The notes under the pieces were generated by a model. That model made no database searches, was not told where the DNA came from, and worked only from the letters and a program-made list of their open reading frames with translations. 64,000 bases of DNA. Source: Parahoeflea olei (GTDB lineage: Bacteria; Pseudomonadota; Alphaproteobacteria; Rhizobiales; Rhizobiaceae). The stretch's first letter is position 1, and every line of letters starts with the position of its first letter. The stretch is taken from NCBI RefSeq assembly GCF_001703635.1, contig NZ_LQZT01000049.1, positions 96,140-160,139 of the forward strand. Direction: 5' to 3'. A program made the translations under genes and the position numbers. Below are positions 8,701 to 17,211 of the stretch, in pieces.

Positions 8701-9588
8701 GGCACGGAGGAAACCGGATGGGCACGCGCAGCGGCGATGGGCAGTCCGTGGCGGCCGGTGACGCTGTCGAGTTCTGTGGAAGCGGAAGGCTTTGCCGCAA
8801 GGGTGACACTCGAGGCGCCCGCCCGGATCGGCGTGCTTGCCGCCCCTCTGGGACCGGGCCTGGTCGAAGGAAGGTTCGACCGCACCGCGGCCATCGAGGT
8901 GGATCTCGGCTTTAGCGGCCTGTCGAGCGCGAGCCGGCTGTCGGTGCTGAACGGCGCCAATGCCGCCGCGATCCTTGCCGCAAACGGTGTCTGGGAGATC
9001 GTGCAATTCGAGAGTGCCGAGGAGATCGCGCCCGGCCGCTGGCGGCTCGAAAGCCTCTTGCGCGGACAGGCGGGCACCGACGATGCCATGCGCGCCGGAG
9101 CCGCCGCGGGGGCCGGATTCGTGGCGCTGGAGGCGACCCTCAAGCCGCTCGGGCTGTCGCTCGAGGACGCCGGGCGTGTGTTCAACTGGGTGGCCGACAC
9201 CGCGGGCGGCCCGGTCGGCGGCTCCGGCATCGTCCCGTTCGCGGGCGGGGAGAGGGCGCTGACACCGCTGTCGCCGGTGCATCTGCGTGCCCGGCGCGGC
9301 GCGGGCGGCGTGACCTTCTCCTGGATCCGGCGCGGCCGGCTCGCGGCCGACAGCTGGACGCCGGCCGAGATCGGCAATGACGAAGGTATCGAGCGCTACC
9401 GCGTCGAGCTTCTCGACGACGGCGCCGTGATCAGGTCGGTCACGGTCGAGGCCGCGTCCTGGCTCTATGCCACGGTCGACGAGATTGCCGATTTCGGCTC
9501 CGCGCAGGCCGCATTCACGCTGCGCGTGGCGCAGGCCGGACGGCGCATTCCCTGGGGCGTGGCCCGGACGGCGACGCTTCTTCCGTGA
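5740..9588 (+). CDS. Gene transfer agent tail fibre/host-specificity protein with GTA TIM-barrel domain (g15-like)
   Basis: This 1,282-residue protein is the RcGTA g15 'megatron' type. The N-terminal 60 residues are glycine-rich and membrane-like (GAALGGVFGPVGTAIGSAIG). A tail-associated region follows, then a GTA TIM-barrel (glycosidase-like) domain at about residues 430-740 with the recognisable WFTELGCPAVDKGANQPN. After that come a phage tail_3-type domain and beta-rich C-terminal host-recognition modules. The protein forms the tail tip and fibres, contacts the recipient surface and may cut surface glycans. The reading frame is intact throughout, so the gene looks functional. Confidence 0.9.
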   Translation: MATILLQVAGAALGGVFGPVGTAIGSAIGATVGSMLDTSLLNSTRTIRGRGLSGARIPSADEGSPILKVHGTMRVAGALIWATRFVETMTRERQGGKGGGARVENYHYHANFALGLCEGPIASIRRVWADGRELDLDTLEMRIYRGTATQLPDPLIEAKQGAGRAPAWRGLAYVVFENLPLDTFGNRIPTLQFEVVRPVGRLESDITAVALIPGATEHGYATTQVRETLGPGKVRVINRNMRQAATDWTGSIDELQALCPNLTSVALVCSWFGDDLRAGHCRFRPGVEVAARAGETRPWTVGGYGRATAHLISRHDGGPAYGGTPDDRAVIEAITDLKARGLKVVLYPFVLMDVPQGNGLPDPGGGAEQPAYPWRGRITAHPAPGRPGSPDGTGAMRATVGSLCGSTGVADILVNGASVSWAGGDDGYRRFVLHHAGLARAAGGVDGFLIGSEMIGLTRLRDETGAFPFVEQLMTLAADVKAMLGPATTVTYAADWSEYASYRPDDGSGDVYFNLDPLWAHPAIGAVGIDNYMPLSDWRDEDLAAGNPDGAAFANDAGALGRAIAGGEGHDWYYADRAGRDARTRLPISDGLAGKHWVYRIKDLRGWWQNPHFDRTGGTEAPAPSPWVPGSKPIWFTELGCPAVDKGANQPNLFPDPKSAEGALPWYSSGARDDLAQRAFLEAHFAHWTGPANADGMVAPDRIYLWTWDARPYPAFPLSSNLWSDGDNWRTGHWLNGRLGTVALADLIAVVLKQAGLTDFDVSRVDGLVTGHVVSNPASPRAVLEPLLEAFAIDVREGADGLEFVSRLKCGAAPMMLDAVAEPGEGASITEIRGEAGEYANEVVVMSADPLTDFAPAAARSRRIEGEAVRQQDLPLSLALDPGLARATADQWLHDHRLQRLRLRFELPPQAARAQSGDIIRFGIGGAPRGRYRIIRIEDGDTRRIEAVAHAGAVAGEAAEALPRRAETDASAYFAPEIVLLDLPAITGTEETGWARAAAMGSPWRPVTLSSSVEAEGFAARVTLEAPARIGVLAAPLGPGLVEGRFDRTAAIEVDLGFSGLSSASRLSVLNGANAAAILAANGVWEIVQFESAEEIAPGRWRLESLLRGQAGTDDAMRAGAAAGAGFVALEATLKPLGLSLEDAGRVFNWVADTAGGPVGGSGIVPFAGGERALTPLSPVHLRARRGAGGVTFSWIRRGRLAADSWTPAEIGNDEGIERYRVELLDDGAVIRSVTVEAASWLYATVDEIADFGSAQAAFTLRVAQAGRRIPWGVARTATLLP

Positions 9589-9627
9589 CCATTCCTGCTT
9601 CCCGACCCTCTTGAAAGGAGACGAACC

Positions 9628-9834
9628 ATGACAGACATCAAACCCTGGTGGCAATCCAAGACGCTGTGGGGCGCCATCGTTACGCTCGGTTCCGCCGTCA
9701 TCGGCCTGGTCGGCATCGATGTCGGCGATGCCGACCAGGAGGCGCTGATCGAACTGCTGACCGCCTTCGGTGCAGCGGCCGGCGGCGTGATCACGATCAT
9801 CGGCCGGATTTCGGCCAAAAGCCGGATCGGTTGA
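9628..9834 (+). CDS. Small holin-like membrane protein at the end of the GTA cluster
   Basis: This 68-residue protein has a short polar start (MTDIKPWWQSK), a hydrophobic segment at about residues 14-32, an acidic linker (GDADQEALIEL) and a second hydrophobic segment at about 44-60 with a basic tail. This two-helix pattern is common in small phage proteins annotated as holins or holin-like. A strong ribosome binding site (GAAAGGAG) precedes it. Its place directly after g15, in the same direction, suggests a role in release of GTA particles. That role is inference from position and topology. Confidence 0.6.
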   Translation: MTDIKPWWQSKTLWGAIVTLGSAVIGLVGIDVGDADQEALIELLTAFGAAAGGVITIIGRISAKSRIG

Positions 9835-9942
9835 GTTTTTGCCGCGGCGCGGCTGTCCGGGCGGTATTCATTCATTTGCGGTTCAGGCAGGATCTTGTAT
9901 CACTGGCGCCACGATGAAATACCAACCGTGTCAGGGCTGACC

Positions 9943-10227
9943 ATGAATATCCTCAGTATAGGGTTGATTGCCGCACAGGCCGCGACGCTGTCGCCGGACT
10001 TCGGCACGCGTGCGCCCGCCGGCACTGCGCCCGACGGCACCGCGATCATCCGCGCCGCGGCCGACTGCTCGGGCGCGGCCGCCCAGGTGGTGGGCCAGAC
10101 CGGCGGGCAGTTGCTGTCCGCCTCGCCCAAGAACCAGGGCGGCCAGACCGTCTGCGAAATCACCGTGCTGGTGCCCGGAAGCGGCAACGAGCGGCCGAAG
10201 AAGGTCACCGTCAGGGTGCCGCTCTGA
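9943..10227 (+). CDS. Small secreted protein upstream of feuPQ, FeuN-like candidate
   Basis: This 94-residue protein starts with a short hydrophobic leader (MNILSIGLIAAQAATL) that looks like a signal peptide. The mature part has two cysteines (in ADCSGAA and QTVCEITV) that could form a disulfide. In Sinorhizobium meliloti a small periplasmic protein, FeuN, is encoded immediately upstream of feuP-feuQ and restrains the system. This gene has the same position, size class and likely location, so a FeuN-like role is inferred from context, not clear sequence identity. I chose the ATG at 9943 because it begins the signal peptide. A possible promoter (TTGCGG, 16 bases, TATCAC at 9876-9903) lies just upstream. 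Confidence 0.6.
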   Translation: MNILSIGLIAAQAATLSPDFGTRAPAGTAPDGTAIIRAAADCSGAAAQVVGQTGGQLLSASPKNQGGQTVCEITVLVPGSGNERPKKVTVRVPL

Positions 10228-10287
10228 TGTGCCGGGCAACGGATGGCGCTGCGGCGATGAATTTACCAACAGGCGGGACCCTGTGAC

Positions 10288-10983
10288 ATGCGCATACTGA
10301 TCGTCGAGGACGACAAGGATCTCAACCGCCAGCTCGCCGACGCGCTGGTCGAGCAAGGCTACGTGGTCGATCGCGCCTATGACGGCGAGGAAGGTCATTT
10401 CCTCGGCGATACCGAGCCTTATGACGCGGTTATCCTCGATATCGGCCTGCCGGAAATGGACGGCGTGACGGTGCTCGAGAACTGGCGTGCCGCGCAGCGC
10501 ACCATGCCGGTGCTGATTCTCACCGCGCGCGACCGCTGGAGCGACAAGGTGGCCGGCATCGACGCCGGCGCCGACGATTACGTCACCAAGCCGTTTCATG
10601 TCGAGGAAGTGCTCGCCCGCATCCGCGCGCTGATTCGCCGCGCCTCGGGCCATGCCTCCTCGGAACTCGTCTGCGGCCCGGTCCGGCTCGACACCAAGGC
10701 CTCGAAGGCGAGCGTCGACGGGGTGACGCTGAAGCTCACGAGCCACGAATTCCGGCTCCTGTCCTATCTCATGCACCACATGGACGAGGTGGTCTCGCGT
10801 ACCGAACTGGTCGAACACATGTACGACCAGGATTTCGACCGCGATTCCAACACCATCGAGGTGTTTGTCGGACGGTTGCGGAAGAAGATCGGCGTCGAGC
10901 TGATCGAGACCGTGCGCGGCCTCGGCTACCGCATGGTTCCGCCCGCGGGCGCCGGGACAGAAAAAACCGGCAAGGCCGGATGA
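10288..10983 (+). CDS. feuP: OmpR-family response regulator FeuP
   Basis: This 231-residue protein has an N-terminal receiver domain (residues 1-115) with acidic residues EDD at 7-9, phosphoacceptor Asp51 (VILDIGLPEMDG) and Lys101 (TKPFH), then a C-terminal winged-helix DNA-binding domain ending GLGYRMVPP. It is followed with a four-base overlap by a sensor kinase and later by the ccm operon. The same arrangement is known for feuPQ next to cycHJKL in Rhizobium leguminosarum, where the pair affects iron uptake; in S. meliloti FeuP controls ndvA and cyclic glucan export. The name rests on this context and on the PhoP-like sequence. Confidence 0.8.
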   Translation: MRILIVEDDKDLNRQLADALVEQGYVVDRAYDGEEGHFLGDTEPYDAVILDIGLPEMDGVTVLENWRAAQRTMPVLILTARDRWSDKVAGIDAGADDYVTKPFHVEEVLARIRALIRRASGHASSELVCGPVRLDTKASKASVDGVTLKLTSHEFRLLSYLMHHMDEVVSRTELVEHMYDQDFDRDSNTIEVFVGRLRKKIGVELIETVRGLGYRMVPPAGAGTEKTGKAG

Positions 10984-12362
10984 AGGGCAGTTCGCTCACC
11001 GCGCGGGTTCTGCTGCTGGCCTCGGTCTGGGCGGTGATCGCGCTGGTCGCCATCGCCATCGTCATTTCCCAGTTGTACCGCTCCGGCAGCGAACGCGCCT
11101 TCAACGAACTGCTGCGCGCCCATTTGAACAGCGTCATCAATGCGGTCTCCGTCAATGACGCGGGGCGGCTTGCCGGCAACCCGCAACTGGGCGATCTGGT
11201 GTTCGACCAGCCCGGCAGCGGCTGGATCTGGCTGGTGGAGCCGCTCGGCATGCTCGGCGGGCCGCGGCTGGCCTCGATCTCGGCGGGCGACCTCACGATT
11301 CCGCCGCCCGGCACCGATGCCCTGCCGTTCAACGACCGCTACCAGCGCAGCTATTCCGCCACCGACGATGCCGGCAATCGCATGGAGATCATCGAGACCG
11401 AGGTCGAGCTCGACAGCGAGGGGCACGCCGCCCGCTTTCGCGTGGGCGGCAACCGGGCGGTGCTCGAGGACGACATCGCCGCGTTTTCCCACAATCTCTA
11501 TCTGGCGCTGGCGCTGTTCGGCATCGGCAGCCTGCTGGTCAATGCGGTGGCGATCCTCTACGGGCTCAAGCCGCTCGACCAGGCGCGCCAGGCGCTGGGC
11601 CGGATCCGCGCGGGCGAAGCACAAAAACTCGATGGCGCGTTTCCGCGCGAGATCGCGCCGCTCGCCGGCGAGATCAACGCGCTGATCGAGGCCAATCATC
11701 GGGTGGTCGAGCGCGCGCGGATGCAGGTTGGCAATCTCGCGCATTCGCTCAAGACCCCGATCGCCGTTCTCATCAACGAATCCCGCGACATGGGGCCGGC
11801 CCATGCCAAGCTGGTGCGCACCCAGGCCGAGACCATGCAGGCGCAGGTGCAGACCTATCTCGACCGCGCCCGCATTGCCGCCCAGCGCGGCAGCGTGCTG
11901 GCCCGCACCGAGGCGGCGCCGGTGATCGAGCGGCTGGTGCGGGTGATGGCCAAGCTCAACCGCGATCTCGATTTTTCCACCGACATCGACCCGAAGGACG
12001 CGGTTCTCGCCATGGAGAGCCAGGACCTCGAGGAGGCGCTCGGAAATCTCGTCGAAAACGCGGCCAAGTTCGCGCGCAGCCACGTCGTGGTGCGGTTGCG
12101 CCCGGCGCCCGATGCCGCCGCGCCGCGGGGGATGATGCGCATTGATATCGAGGACGACGGTCCCGGCCTCGACGAGGCGGGCATGGCCGAGGCCATGAAG
12201 CGCGGGCGCAGGCTCGACGAATCCAAGCCCGGAACCGGGCTCGGGCTGTCGATCGTGGCCGAGATCGCCTCGGAATACAAAGGCGGCTTCGCGCTGGCAC
12301 GGGCGCAGGCGGGCGGGTTGTCCGCGCAACTGACGCTGCCTGCCGTGGCGACGGCGGAATGA
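10980..12362 (+). CDS. feuQ: Sensor histidine kinase FeuQ
   Basis: This 460-residue inner-membrane kinase has a transmembrane segment at about residues 9-32, a periplasmic domain to about 165, a second membrane segment at about 172-192, a HAMP-like linker, the phosphorylated His255 in NLAHSLKTPIAVL and an ATPase domain. The ATPase domain shows the N box (ALGNLVENAAKFA), DDGPGL and KPGTGLGLSIV motifs. NLAHSLKTP is typical of PhoQ/FeuQ-type kinases. Its start overlaps the feuP stop, so the two are co-translated. The ligand is unknown; a small periplasmic protein encoded just upstream is a plausible regulator. Confidence 0.8.
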   Translation: MKGSSLTARVLLLASVWAVIALVAIAIVISQLYRSGSERAFNELLRAHLNSVINAVSVNDAGRLAGNPQLGDLVFDQPGSGWIWLVEPLGMLGGPRLASISAGDLTIPPPGTDALPFNDRYQRSYSATDDAGNRMEIIETEVELDSEGHAARFRVGGNRAVLEDDIAAFSHNLYLALALFGIGSLLVNAVAILYGLKPLDQARQALGRIRAGEAQKLDGAFPREIAPLAGEINALIEANHRVVERARMQVGNLAHSLKTPIAVLINESRDMGPAHAKLVRTQAETMQAQVQTYLDRARIAAQRGSVLARTEAAPVIERLVRVMAKLNRDLDFSTDIDPKDAVLAMESQDLEEALGNLVENAAKFARSHVVVRLRPAPDAAAPRGMMRIDIEDDGPGLDEAGMAEAMKRGRRLDESKPGTGLGLSIVAEIASEYKGGFALARAQAGGLSAQLTLPAVATAE

Positions 12363-12498
12363 TGTCCACGGGCCGGTTGGCGGCATCCTATGTCACAATG
12401 CGGCCACAGGAACACGGCACAAACATGGTAATCTCGCTCGCCCGGCACGATCGGCGGTCGATTCGACGCAGGAGAGCTGAGGCAGGAACGGAAACGGC

Positions 12499-12948
12499 AT
12501 GGGCATGAGATCTTCAAGCATCGCGAAATTTGCCTTTCTGGCAGCCCTTTCTGCCGCGGTTGCCGGCTGTGCCGGAAGCGGCGGCACACGGCCGATGGCC
12601 TTCGGGCCGATCGCGGCGCCGAAGATCGGCGGCGGCGATGCGCTGCTGGTTTCGCTCAATGGCGGCATCCTGCCGAAGTCCGCGGTCACCGGCCTGAGCA
12701 AGCCCGACCAGGTGCGGGCGCTGCAGGCGGAATACCAGGCGCTCGAGAAAGCCCCGCTGGGGCAGAAGGTAGCCTGGAAAAGCCAGCTCGGCGGCAATTC
12801 CGGCGAGGTGAGTGCCGGAACACCCTATCAGGTGGGCGAGCAGAACTGCCGCCAGTACACCCATGCCGCCACCATCAACGGCGTTCCCGTCAAGGGCCAG
12901 GGCGCCGCCTGCCGCAATCAGGACGGCAGCTGGACGCCACTTGGCTGA
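12499..12948 (+). CDS. Small outer-membrane lipoprotein, Rick_17kDa-like
   Basis: This 149-residue protein has a lipoprotein signal peptide with the lipobox VAGC at about residues 21-24. Its C-terminal domain (QVGEQNCRQYTHAATINGVP, then GAACRNQDGSW) resembles the surface-antigen domain of the rickettsial 17-kDa/RT0821 group, common in rhizobia downstream of two-component genes. Two conserved cysteines probably form a disulfide. The start is either this ATG or one two codons later. It lies 136 bases after feuQ in the same direction and may be in the FeuPQ transcript or regulon. Molecular function is not known. Confidence 0.72.
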   Translation: MGMRSSSIAKFAFLAALSAAVAGCAGSGGTRPMAFGPIAAPKIGGGDALLVSLNGGILPKSAVTGLSKPDQVRALQAEYQALEKAPLGQKVAWKSQLGGNSGEVSAGTPYQVGEQNCRQYTHAATINGVPVKGQGAACRNQDGSWTPLG

Positions 12949-13111
12949 TTAGCGGAGGCAATTTGACCTGCATCATAGTGGCCCGGCCCGGGCTGCTGTT
13001 TGTAGGGGCAATGCCTCGGTTTTTTTGGGTGCCACGCGACCAAACGCCCCAATAATTCTGCAGGCGTCGAATGATGTTGGAAAAAGACCAGTGCTCGGAT
13101 ATTGAGACCTC

Positions 13112-14701
13112 ATGTTGTTTTGGGTAATCGCCGCCGTCATGACCGCCGCCGCGACCCTGGCCCTTCTCGGGCCGGTGGCGCGCGCCCGCAAATCAGCCCC
13201 GGATGCGCCGGAGGCCCATGACGTCGAGGTCTATCGCGACCAGTTGTCGGAGATCGATCGCGATCTCGCCGACGGGCTGGTTGATTCGGCCCAGGCCGAC
13301 GTGGCACGCACCGAGATTTCGCGCCGGCTCCTGACAGCCGCGCGCAAGGCCGAAGCCGCCGAAACCGGCGGTCCGCGCAAGGCGAGCCCGGGGCTTCGCC
13401 GCGGCGTGGCCCTGGCGGTGGCGGTTTTCATGCCGGTGGCGGCGCTGTCGGCCTATATCGGGCTCGGACGGCCGGACCTGCCGCAGCTGCCGCTGTCGGC
13501 GCGGATTTCCGCCGAGCCGGAAGCCACCGACATTTCCATGCTGGTCGCCCGCGCCGAGGAGCATCTGGCCAGCAATCCCGACGACGGCCGCGGCTGGGAC
13601 GTGCTGGGCCCGATCTACATGCGCATCGGCCGGTTCGATGATGCCGCCAATGCCTTCCAGAAGGCGATCTCGATTCTCGGCCCGTCGCCCGCGCGGCAGG
13701 CGAGTCTGGGCGAGGCGCTGTTCTCCGCTGCGGGCGGCATCGTCACCGAAGAGGCGAGCCTGGCGTTCCAGACCGCGCGCGAACTCGATCCGACCGATCC
13801 GCGCCCGCGTTTCTATCTGGCGATCGGGCTCGCGCAGTCCGGCAAGACGGACGAGGCCAAGGCCGCGCTGACCAGCCTGCTCGAAAGCGCGCCACCCGGT
13901 GCGCCCTGGATCCCCGCCGTCGAAAACCAGATCGCGATGCTTCAGGCGGACGGACAGGACGACGCGCCGCGCAACCCCACCGCCGCCGATATCGCCGCAG
14001 CGCAGAACATGAGCGCCGAAGACCGTCAGGCCATGATCGGCTCGATGATCGAGAGCCTCGCGGCGAAACTGGCGGAAAACCCCAACAATATCGACGGCTG
14101 GCTGCGGCTGGTGCGCTCCTATATGGTGTCGGGAGACCGCGAAAAGGCGCAGGAAGCGCTTGACCGCGCCTTTGCCGTCTTCACCCCGTCGGGGCCCGAG
14201 AACCGGGCGCTGACGGCGCTTGCCAACGATCTGGGCCTGATTGCCGCGCCCACGCTCGGCGGGGTGCCGATGGCGCCCGCGACCGGGCCGCAGGGAACGT
14301 CGGCAGGCAAGACCACGGGCACCGCCAAGACCCCGTTCATCCTGCCCGGCGCAGCCGGCGGCGCGGCAGGTGCCGCATCCCAGGACGCGGCCACCGCAGA
14401 GGCGCCGCGCGATCCCTCGGAAGCGGAAATGGCCGCGGCGGCGACCATGTCGCCCGGCGACCGCATGGCGATGATCCGCGACATGGTGGCCTCGCTTGAC
14501 GAAAAGCTCACCGCGGATCCGAACAATCTCGACGGCTGGCTGCGGCTGATCCGGTCCTATGCCGTGCTTGGCGACCGCGCGGCCGCCGACCAGGCGCTTG
14601 CCCGCGCAAGCCTCACGTTCCCCGGCGACAGCGACGGCGGCCAGGCGCTGGCCGGCCTTGCCGCCGAACTCGGTCTCGAACCCGTGGTGGAGGGCCAATG
14701 A
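13112..14701 (+). CDS. ccmI: Cytochrome c maturation protein CcmI (CycH) with duplicated C-terminal domain
   Basis: CcmI chaperones apocytochrome c to the heme ligation complex. This 529-residue protein has an N-terminal membrane helix (MLFWVIAAVMTAAATLALL), a cytoplasmic helix-rich part (VEVYRDQLSEIDRDLADGL), a second membrane helix at about 92-112 and a periplasmic TPR region. From about residue 288 a domain of about 90 residues appears twice (288-380 and 433-525). Both copies contain NPNN-x-DGWLRL and RSY and are about half identical by eye, joined by a low-complexity Ala/Gly/Thr linker. I recall rhizobial CycH as nearer 380 residues with one such domain, so the extra copy looks unusual. 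It heads the ccmIEFH operon. Confidence 0.9.
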   Translation: MLFWVIAAVMTAAATLALLGPVARARKSAPDAPEAHDVEVYRDQLSEIDRDLADGLVDSAQADVARTEISRRLLTAARKAEAAETGGPRKASPGLRRGVALAVAVFMPVAALSAYIGLGRPDLPQLPLSARISAEPEATDISMLVARAEEHLASNPDDGRGWDVLGPIYMRIGRFDDAANAFQKAISILGPSPARQASLGEALFSAAGGIVTEEASLAFQTARELDPTDPRPRFYLAIGLAQSGKTDEAKAALTSLLESAPPGAPWIPAVENQIAMLQADGQDDAPRNPTAADIAAAQNMSAEDRQAMIGSMIESLAAKLAENPNNIDGWLRLVRSYMVSGDREKAQEALDRAFAVFTPSGPENRALTALANDLGLIAAPTLGGVPMAPATGPQGTSAGKTTGTAKTPFILPGAAGGAAGAASQDAATAEAPRDPSEAEMAAAATMSPGDRMAMIRDMVASLDEKLTADPNNLDGWLRLIRSYAVLGDRAAADQALARASLTFPGDSDGGQALAGLAAELGLEPVVEGQ

Positions 14702-15168
14702 ACCGCAAACAGAAACGCTTGACGATCATCGCCGCAGGCGCGGTGTTCCTCGTCGGTGCCGCAGTCCTGGTGACATCGGCGCTGCGCGACCAGATCGTCT
14801 TCTTCAATTCGCCGACCGACGTGCTGGCCCAGCATGTGGCGCCGGGCACGCGGGTGCGGCTTGGCGGCCTCGTGGAAGAGGGCTCGGTCGAGCGTGGCGC
14901 GAATTCCGAGGTCGTCTTCAAGGTGACCGACACCGCCGCCTCGGTGAAGGTGCGCTATGTCGGGATCCTGCCGGATCTGTTCCGCGAAGGGCAGGGCGTG
15001 GTCACCGAAGGCGTCTTCTCCGCCGACGAGGGCACTTTCCTGGCGGACTCGGTGCTCGCCAAGCACGACGAGAACTACATGCCGAAGGAAGTCGCCGATG
15101 CGCTCAAGGCGCAAGGGGTGTGGCAGGAAGGCGACCCGACGCCGGGCGCCGGCACGCAAACCCAGTAG
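14698..15168 (+). CDS. ccmE: Cytochrome c maturation heme chaperone CcmE (CycJ)
   Basis: CcmE binds heme covalently in the periplasm and passes it to the CcmF/CcmH ligase. The 156-residue protein has a single N-terminal membrane anchor (about residues 9-28), a beta-barrel domain (GTRVRLGGLVEEGSV, then VKVRYVGILPDLFREGQGVV) and the heme-binding motif AKHDENY with His123 and Tyr127 intact. It overlaps the end of ccmI by four bases. A proline/glycine-rich tail ends the protein. Confidence 0.95.
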   Translation: MNRKQKRLTIIAAGAVFLVGAAVLVTSALRDQIVFFNSPTDVLAQHVAPGTRVRLGGLVEEGSVERGANSEVVFKVTDTAASVKVRYVGILPDLFREGQGVVTEGVFSADEGTFLADSVLAKHDENYMPKEVADALKAQGVWQEGDPTPGAGTQTQ

Positions 15169-15216
15169 TCAGACGGCCGCGCCTTCGCCGGTCTTTCCCA
15201 TCGAGGAGTGGACGCC

Positions 15217-17211
15217 ATGATCACAGAAATCGGCCATTTCGCCCTGGTGCTTGCGCTGGCCACGGCCATCGTCCAGTCGATCGCGCCGCTGATCGGCGCG
15301 CGCCGCCGCGACCCCGGCCTGATGGCGATCGGCCCGGTGGCGGCGCTGACCTCGACGGTGCTGGTGTCGATCTCGTTCGCGGCGCTGACCTATGCCTATG
15401 TGGTGTCGGATTTTTCGGTGCTCAACGTCGTCGAGAACTCGCACTCGCTCAAGCCGATGCTCTACAAGATCACCGGCGTGTGGGGCAACCACGAGGGCTC
15501 GATGCTCCTGTGGGTGCTGATTCTTGCGCTGTTTTCGGGCCTGGTGGCGCTGTTCGGGCGCAACCTGCCCGATACGCTCCGCGCCAATGTGCTGGCGGTG
15601 CAGGCCTGGGTGACGGTGGCGTTCCTGCTGTTCGTGCTCCTGACCTCGAACCCGTTCCTGAGGCTCGACCCGGCGCCCGCCGAGGGCAACGACCTCAATC
15701 CGATCCTGCAGGACATCGGCCTCGCCATCCACCCGCCGCTTCTCTATCTCGGCTATGTCGGCTTCTCGATCTCGTTCGCCTTCGCCATCGCCGCGCTGAT
15801 CGAGGGTCGCATCGATGCAGCCTGGGCACGCTGGGTGCGGCCCTGGACGCTGACGGCCTGGGTGTTCCTGACCGCCGGCATCTCGATGGGCAGCTACTGG
15901 GCCTATTACGAACTCGGCTGGGGCGGCTGGTGGTTCTGGGATCCGGTCGAAAACGCCTCCTTCATGCCCTGGCTGGTGGGCACGGCACTGTTGCATTCGG
16001 CGCTGGTGATGGAAAAGCGCGACGCGCTGAAAATCTGGACGGTGCTGCTCGCGATCCTGACCTTCTCGTTCTCGCTGCTGGGCACCTTCCTGGTGCGCTC
16101 CGGCGTGCTCACCTCGGTGCATGCCTTTGCCACCGACCCGGCGCGCGGCGTGTTCATCCTGGGCATTCTCGTGGTCTTCATCGGCGGCGCGCTGGCGCTG
16201 TTCGGGCTGCGCGCGGGCACGCTCAAGGCCGGCGGCATGTTCGCGCCGGTGTCGCGCGAGGGCTCGCTCGTGCTCAACAACCTGTTCCTGACGACGGCGG
16301 CGGCGACCGTGCTGATCGGCACGCTTTATCCGCTGCTGCTCGAAGCCACCACCGGCGAAAAGATCTCGGTGGGGCCGCCTTTCTTCAATCTCACCTTCGG
16401 CCCGCTGATGGTGCCGTTGCTGATGGCCGTGCCGTTCGGGCCGCTGCTGGCCTGGAAGCGGGCGGACCTTGCGGGCGCGGCGCAGCGTCTGATGACCGCC
16501 ATCGGCCTGTCGCTGCTGGTGGGGCTGGGCGTCGTCTACATGACCACCGGCGCGCCGGTTCTCGCCGCGCTCGGCCTCGCGCTCGGCGTCTATCTCATCC
16601 TCGGTGCGCTCACCGATCTGGTGCTGCGTGCGGGTCTGGGCCGGGTTAGCGCCGGGGTCGCCTGGGCGCGGTTTGCGGGCCTGCCGCGCTCGGCCTTCGG
16701 CACCGCGCTCGGGCATATGGGGCTCGGCGTGACCGTGATCGGCGTGGTCGCGGCCAGCGTGTTCTCGACCGAAACCGTCCAGTCCATGCGGCCCGGCGAT
16801 ACGGTCGAGGCCGGCGGCTACCAGCTGCATTTCGACGGCGTGCGCCAGGGGCACGGTCCCAACTATACCTATATGTCGGGCGAGTTCACGGTCTTCAAGG
16901 GCGGCGCGGAAGTGGCCAAGATCGCCTCGGCCAAGCGCATGTACCAGGCCCGCGGCATGCCCACCACCGAGGCAGGCATCCTCACCTTCGGCGCAAGCCA
17001 GCTCTACATCGCGCTCGGCGATCCCGAGTCCAATGGCGGCCTGGTGGTCAGGGTGTGGTGGAAATCCTGGGTGACCTTCATCTGGTACGGCACCGTGCTG
17101 ATGATGATCGGTGGTGCGCTGTCGCTCTCCGACCGGCGCCTGCGGGTCGGCGCGCCCAACCGCGCGCGGGCCGTCAAGCGACCCGCCAAGACCGCGGAGG
17201 CCGCGGCATGA
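15217..17211 (+). CDS. ccmF: Cytochrome c heme lyase subunit CcmF (CycK)
   Basis: CcmF is the large integral membrane subunit of the heme ligase that attaches heme to apocytochrome c. The 664-residue protein has many membrane helices and the tryptophan-rich heme-handling WWD motif at about residues 234-250 (WGGWWFWDPVENASF), plus family-typical HPPLLYLGYVG. I set the start at the ATG at 15217, nine bases after GAGGAG, instead of a GTG at 15208 that lies on that binding site. It follows ccmE by 48 bases and overlaps ccmH by four. Confidence 0.95.
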   Translation: MITEIGHFALVLALATAIVQSIAPLIGARRRDPGLMAIGPVAALTSTVLVSISFAALTYAYVVSDFSVLNVVENSHSLKPMLYKITGVWGNHEGSMLLWVLILALFSGLVALFGRNLPDTLRANVLAVQAWVTVAFLLFVLLTSNPFLRLDPAPAEGNDLNPILQDIGLAIHPPLLYLGYVGFSISFAFAIAALIEGRIDAAWARWVRPWTLTAWVFLTAGISMGSYWAYYELGWGGWWFWDPVENASFMPWLVGTALLHSALVMEKRDALKIWTVLLAILTFSFSLLGTFLVRSGVLTSVHAFATDPARGVFILGILVVFIGGALALFGLRAGTLKAGGMFAPVSREGSLVLNNLFLTTAAATVLIGTLYPLLLEATTGEKISVGPPFFNLTFGPLMVPLLMAVPFGPLLAWKRADLAGAAQRLMTAIGLSLLVGLGVVYMTTGAPVLAALGLALGVYLILGALTDLVLRAGLGRVSAGVAWARFAGLPRSAFGTALGHMGLGVTVIGVVAASVFSTETVQSMRPGDTVEAGGYQLHFDGVRQGHGPNYTYMSGEFTVFKGGAEVAKIASAKRMYQARGMPTTEAGILTFGASQLYIALGDPESNGGLVVRVWWKSWVTFIWYGTVLMMIGGALSLSDRRLRVGAPNRARAVKRPAKTAEAAA

